Below are positions 60,176-64,000 of a stretch of DNA of 64,000 nucleotides, in pieces. The translations under genes and the position numbers were made by a program. Numbering within the stretch: position 1 is the stretch's first letter; each line of letters begins with the position of its first letter. Location: NCBI GenBank assembly GCA_002189035.1, contig NEEC01000027.1, positions 434,001 through 498,000 of the forward strand, written 5' to 3'. Source of the stretch: Utricularia gibba. Lineage: Eukaryota > Streptophyta > Magnoliopsida > Lamiales > Lentibulariaceae. The notes beneath the pieces were generated by a model. That model worked only from the letters and a program-made list of their open reading frames with translations, was not told the DNA's origin and ran no database searches.

Positions 60176-63100
60176 TCAAGACTCTGCTTGTCTTCCACCG
60201 GAAGGTCCAAACCTTACCATAAGATTATTCAATGTCTTGGAAACCAGCAGGAGACGAGAATCATCTTCTGGTATCTCCCTTTCCTGAAAAGGGTTATCAA
60301 ACCATGAGGAAGAAATTGTGCAGACGCGGAGCTGAAGTTTCAGGAGAAACAAAAACAAACAATACACGTAAAAAGGGCCTCCCTCACCTTCAACCCATTG
60401 TGATAAGCCTGGACGGCGGGGAGTGATGGCGTGAACCGGCGCTTTTGCATCATGTCCCATATCAAGTTGGCGACGGTGTACCCACCAGCCTAGTAATGAG
60501 TGCTATGAATCAGCGCTCACATGGAAAAAAATGACCGTAGTGTTTGCAGAACAACGATAGAGATACTTTCTACCTTTTCACCAGAAGCGACGAGGAGGAG
60601 TTCGCTCCCCTGTTTGGAACTCAAAAAGAAGCCTCTACTATTCAACATTACCTGGATGTTCAATGAGATCAACCATAAACCATCTTTGAATGAACGAGAT
60701 CCCACTCAAATGGCATCAGTAACATATGGAGGATTAAGAACTAATGGCAAGGGACAGGAGAGATACCAGAGTGTCGTAGGCAAGTTGCATGCCCTTAGGT
60801 GTGTACCCCACCATCGCTCCTTCAGCAAGCGTCTGTGAATAATTAGTAGTGGCATTAATAAAAACAAGTTTTTAAAAAGCTGACAGAAAGGACAAATAAC
60901 TGCACTAAGGGAAATTAAGCATCAACGATGTGTCTAGCAAGAATTATTCACAAAATTCTTTTCACAAGTGGAAAAAAGGACACCAAAATTCTCATGTTTG
61001 CGCATGAATAGTTGACTTATATTATGTTCCCAAACTTACAAAATATAGTTCCACCATGGGTTGCTTCCTTGAGTTCATGTAGTCATCAAATATTTTATGG
61101 CCTTTGTCGATGTCCCCAGAATGCAGATAACACCTGCACTACAGTATCAATTGTAAAGGAGATTGATTTAAAATAAACATGGTACAACATTACTTTCCAC
61201 CGAAATGAAGATTACCTCATAATTTGCAGCAATATGAATACATCAGGTGTTTTTCCATCCTTCTCAAGCATTTCCATTAGTTTTTCAGTAGCCTTCCAAA
61301 ACATTATAAAAGGGAACTTTTGAAAACTATGTAGACAGCTCACCGTGCAAATTGCAAGTCAAATAAAAGACAATCAACAGGTGTTACTAGGCATGCCATT
61401 AGACAAGAATCAGAGTCTTCGAAAAATAATTGAAAAGGCATGAAGGGTATAAGATTAACTCAACTGAGATTTTACTACACACCTGAACATCCTTGAGATC
61501 GGCAAGGGCATGAAATGCAACATGGTATATCGTCAATGATCTAACAATGAAGCCACCACGGCGATGGACATATTCACCTGTTGGAAGGTTATATAATTCT
61601 TCTTCGGAAACACCCATGGTATCATACGCTGGATTTTCTTTTGTTTCATCAACTGAGGACCATCCCTTGGACTGCTCCACCAGCTCAATAATCTTGCAAG
61701 AAGAAAATTTTAAGGCTTTTTAATCAGCAGCGAAAAATGACAGAAGTAATGTTTCATGCGTACTTTGGAAGATATCTCATCTGTAGGAGTTGACTTATTC
61801 ATGTGCGCAGTTATGAGACCAGCATAGCAAAATTTGTTCAGACCAAGACCAGCTGCAGTCATATCTCTGACAATGGCATTTCTGCAACATCAAAATAAGA
61901 CATTGTGCTTACTGTGATGGTGAAGACCACGAATAGAGCATTTCAAGGTGCAGTCACTATTTTTGTAGAAGCAGCCACAGATACATATTAAATCATATTC
62001 ATGATCACATTTTCCAAGAAGAAAGTCATAGTCACTATAAGGAGGTGTATACGTAATTTGTTTGAGCTTACACTCGATCTAATCTTCCATTTGCAGCACA
62101 TGCATTAAGTAGACAGATGTAAGTTTGGCTAGTAGGTTTGACTTCAGATTTCTTCATTTCCTCCAGAAGCTTCAGTTCAGCGAAAGAAACAAATGGTCTC
62201 AAAAAAAAAAGGGGGGGGGGGGGGGGTCATACAAAAAAAAAAAAAGGTTTAGTTATATCTATCTTGAAGGATTTAGAGTCTTTTTGATGTAACTCCATCT
62301 TCAATAAAATTACTTCTAGAAGTGATTCTTGAATAAAACACATGTTGCTTCTATTCCATATAAAACTAAAACAATAAAGTGCTTCAATTTTTTAAGAAGC
62401 TGAAGGATCCCTACTCCAATAAAAACTGAAATGTTTTTTATATATAAAAATTCACTTTTTTTAAAATTATTTTTTGAAGCTATACCAAAGAGATCCTTAA
62501 ACTCAGAAGTAAAATATATTCAATACCCAAATGGCTTGCTCAGAATTCTTGCACTTCCCACATGTAGATATCAAGTAGTTGTACAACGCAACCTGATGAT
62601 AATAAACAGAGACAGTGATGATTTCTTCACAGTAAAAACAAAGATAGTCCAGATTTCCTAATTGTAGTCTGAAAACTAAAAGGGCAATGCAAATAATGAT
62701 TGACTTGAATATCACCCGGGAACTATAAAATGATCCCAAATTATCAAAAGGCAGGTGAGGCAACAACGTACATCAGGAACCGCACCCATGGATCTCATTT
62801 CATCGCGAAAAAAGAACGCATCTTGCATTCGACTCCCCTCATCGTCCCCAGAATAAGTGCGTGAAATGTATCCCTATCTGGCTTCACTCCATCAAGCATC
62901 ATATCATCATACACGTCTCTCAATAAATAATGCCTAAAGAAAATTTAGACTCGGCTCACTCAAAAACAATGAAAAACTTGAGATGTCTAAAAGCATCTTC
63001 TCATCAAATTAAAGGGCACGCGAACCTTCTTTGAGATGTAATTGAGCTGATAACAGTGTTGTATTCAGCCTCATTGTTGGCATAATTCCTCTTCAAATAT

Positions 63101-63285
63101 TCCTCTGAGTGAGCACTGAAATTCATGTGCTGCATTGCTCGGTAATGAGCTCGGCGACTCGCCAATTCTACAAACAAAAAAAAAGCACGAACCTAGAAAA
63201 AATGGCCCTCGCAATCACATAGTACATACACATTATTTTCATTGGCTCAGCAAGAAGTACCAGCGAATTTACGAATAAGCTTCAT
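60176..63285 (-). CDS. Mitochondrial P-type PPR protein (At4g35850-like), one apparent 1-base deletion
   Basis: Pentatricopeptide-repeat RNA-binding protein with a likely mitochondrial presequence. Thirteen exons: 63261-63285, 63026-63167, 62772-62933, 62527-62592, 62072-62169, 61764-61881, 61483-61692, 61216-61292, 61040-61133, 60767-60832, 60574-60651, 60388-60489, 60176-60283; about 448 residues. Recognised by YDDMMLDGVKPDRDTFHALI, VALYNYLISTCGKCKNSEQA, LLEEMKKSEVKPTSQTYICL, CYAGLITAHMNKSTPTDEIS, EELYNLPTGEYVHRR, TIYHVAFHALADLKDVQ and the tail EREIPEDDSRLLLVSKTLNN. Exon 3 lacks one base within the run at 62833-62838; with it, GSRMQDAFFF continues in frame. Intron 4 holds a G16 run and AT-rich filler. 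Exons 1-2 were apparently duplicated into the gene at 52125. Confidence 0.93.
62201..62240. repeat. Homopolymer cluster A10-G16-A13 in a PPR intron
   Basis: Ten A (62201-62210), sixteen G (62211-62226), then TCATAC and thirteen A. Located in intron 4. Lengths of such runs are often unreliable in assemblies. Confidence 0.85.
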
Positions 63286-63926
63286 AGTCGCGTCTTTCCT
63301 CAGAAAAAAACCTCAAGAGGACTCCTTGATCAGCCCCCTCGGGCGAGCTGGAGCAGGACGATGCACCGGCGCGTGAGGAAAGCACGTATACCGCCACAGG
63401 GTTTTTATACCTTGCAATTGGGCTCCTATATCCCAAATTCTCTTCCCCAGTCCCCGAGCTGGGCTCGGGTCCAACCCGGTCGACCCGAGCAGACTTGATA
63501 GTAATAATATTGAATAAACCAGAGTGGCAACAAATTGAAATAAATGTTTAAATTTGGAAAATAATTTTGGATTTCGAATTTGACTAAAAAACGAAATTTA
63601 ATTTGAAAAATATTTCATTTATAAAAAATATATATGAAGAATTTCATTGAAATTTCGTCGAAATTTAAAAATTTAATGTGAATCTATTCCTGCGAGCGAG
63701 ACACAGACGGCTTGAGTCCTCTGAATTTGTAGATGAAGGCGTTGCTCCTGCTCCGTACAATCCTCCAGTTCGTCTTTTCCTTTTGGACCTCCTCTTCCTC
63801 GTTGTCAGTTGGATTGTAAACTGGGGTTGCTTGGTTGCAGGTCCTACCCGCTCCTCCAATCCGATTGAGTCGCCTCAGCTTCTCCTCTTTTAGCGATTCC
63901 TGAATTTCCCCGACCCAGGATCTGTA
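63286..63926. other. Divergent intergenic region right of the PPR gene
   Basis: PPR promoter on the left, an AT-rich stretch (about 63500-63680), then a probable leader of the next gene. The frame 63678-63893 is not recognised. Confidence 0.5.
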
Positions 63927-64000
63927 ATGGAACCTGAAGCTTCACCCCCTCCCAGCGGAAGGACCCTCGCCGGCTATGCCGCCCACCAGTCTTCGTGTTC
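63927..64000 (+). CDS. Probable start of an unidentified gene, cut by the window end
   Basis: An ATG at 63927 opens a Pro/Ser-rich frame (MEPEASPPPSGRTLAGYAAH...) that runs to the window end without stop. Twenty-five codons are too few to identify. The preceding pyrimidine-rich stretch resembles a leader. The call is uncertain. Confidence 0.35.
   Translation, partial: MEPEASPPPSGRTLAGYAAHQSSC

Noticed and set aside
1-64000. tRNA, rRNA, snoRNA or CRISPR features
   Set aside because: Scanned by eye for T-arm patterns and repeat arrays; no candidate had a supporting stem set.

Overview
This is a nuclear genome segment of a flowering plant. Every recognisable gene is a conserved plant gene with short GT-AG introns. 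The set includes an oleosin, an alpha-expansin, an MLO protein, a plant CHX antiporter, two TPLATE/Golgi trafficking proteins and several nuclear-encoded plastid and mitochondrial proteins. No bacterial operons, CRISPR array, tRNA/rRNA gene or clear autonomous transposon was seen. The species cannot be named from the sequence.

Layout, left to right. 1-1124 (-): 5' part of a cytosolic HSP70. 1964-2623 (+): C2-domain protein. 2864-3787 (-): alpha-expansin. 4855-8826 (-): PP2A B'' subunit, 12 exons. 10847-11662 (+): AT-hook AHL protein, one exon. 12246-15163 (-): U4/U6 snRNP protein PRP3. 17464-18794 (+): GRF-interacting factor. 19125-19926 (-): PEN-2. 20151-21786 (+): prolyl 4-hydroxylase. 22369-24068 (-): LTO1. 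24408-25242 (+): DUF1990 protein. 25444-28022 (-): CHX antiporter. 28500-30329 (-): IST1-like protein. 30828-36018 (-): golgin GRIP, 21 exons. 36886-40451 (-): PAP/CCA-type nucleotidyltransferase. 41116-46554 (-): EH1/Pan1 of the TPLATE complex. 47516-50421 (+): MLO. 50580-51598 (+): PSA3. 52125-52870 (+): chimeric mS38-like gene. 53268-55258 (+): DEG1 protease. 55542-57489 (+): SWD2-like WD40 protein. 57680-58216 (-): oleosin. 58693-59874 (+): prohibitin. 60176-63285 (-): mitochondrial PPR protein. 63927-64000 (+): probable start of another gene.

The genes are functionally unrelated neighbours, as is usual in plants. Themes recur by chance: plastid thylakoid maintenance (LTO1, PSA3, DEG1), endomembrane traffic (IST1-like, GRIP, EH1/Pan1, MLO) and mitochondria (PPR, prohibitin, mS38-like).

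Two observations stand out. First, the gene at 52125-52870 starts with two exons of exactly the same length (25 and 142 nt), phase and similar sequence as exons 1-2 of the PPR gene 8 kb away on the other strand. It then splices inside a decayed copy of PPR exon 3 into a basic mS38/COX24-like C-terminal domain. This looks like exon capture creating a chimeric mitochondrial gene. Second, eight otherwise well-conserved coding sites in six genes lack exactly one base in a run of identical bases, and one more site is off by +1 or -2. This pattern fits homopolymer errors in a long-read assembly better than real gene decay.
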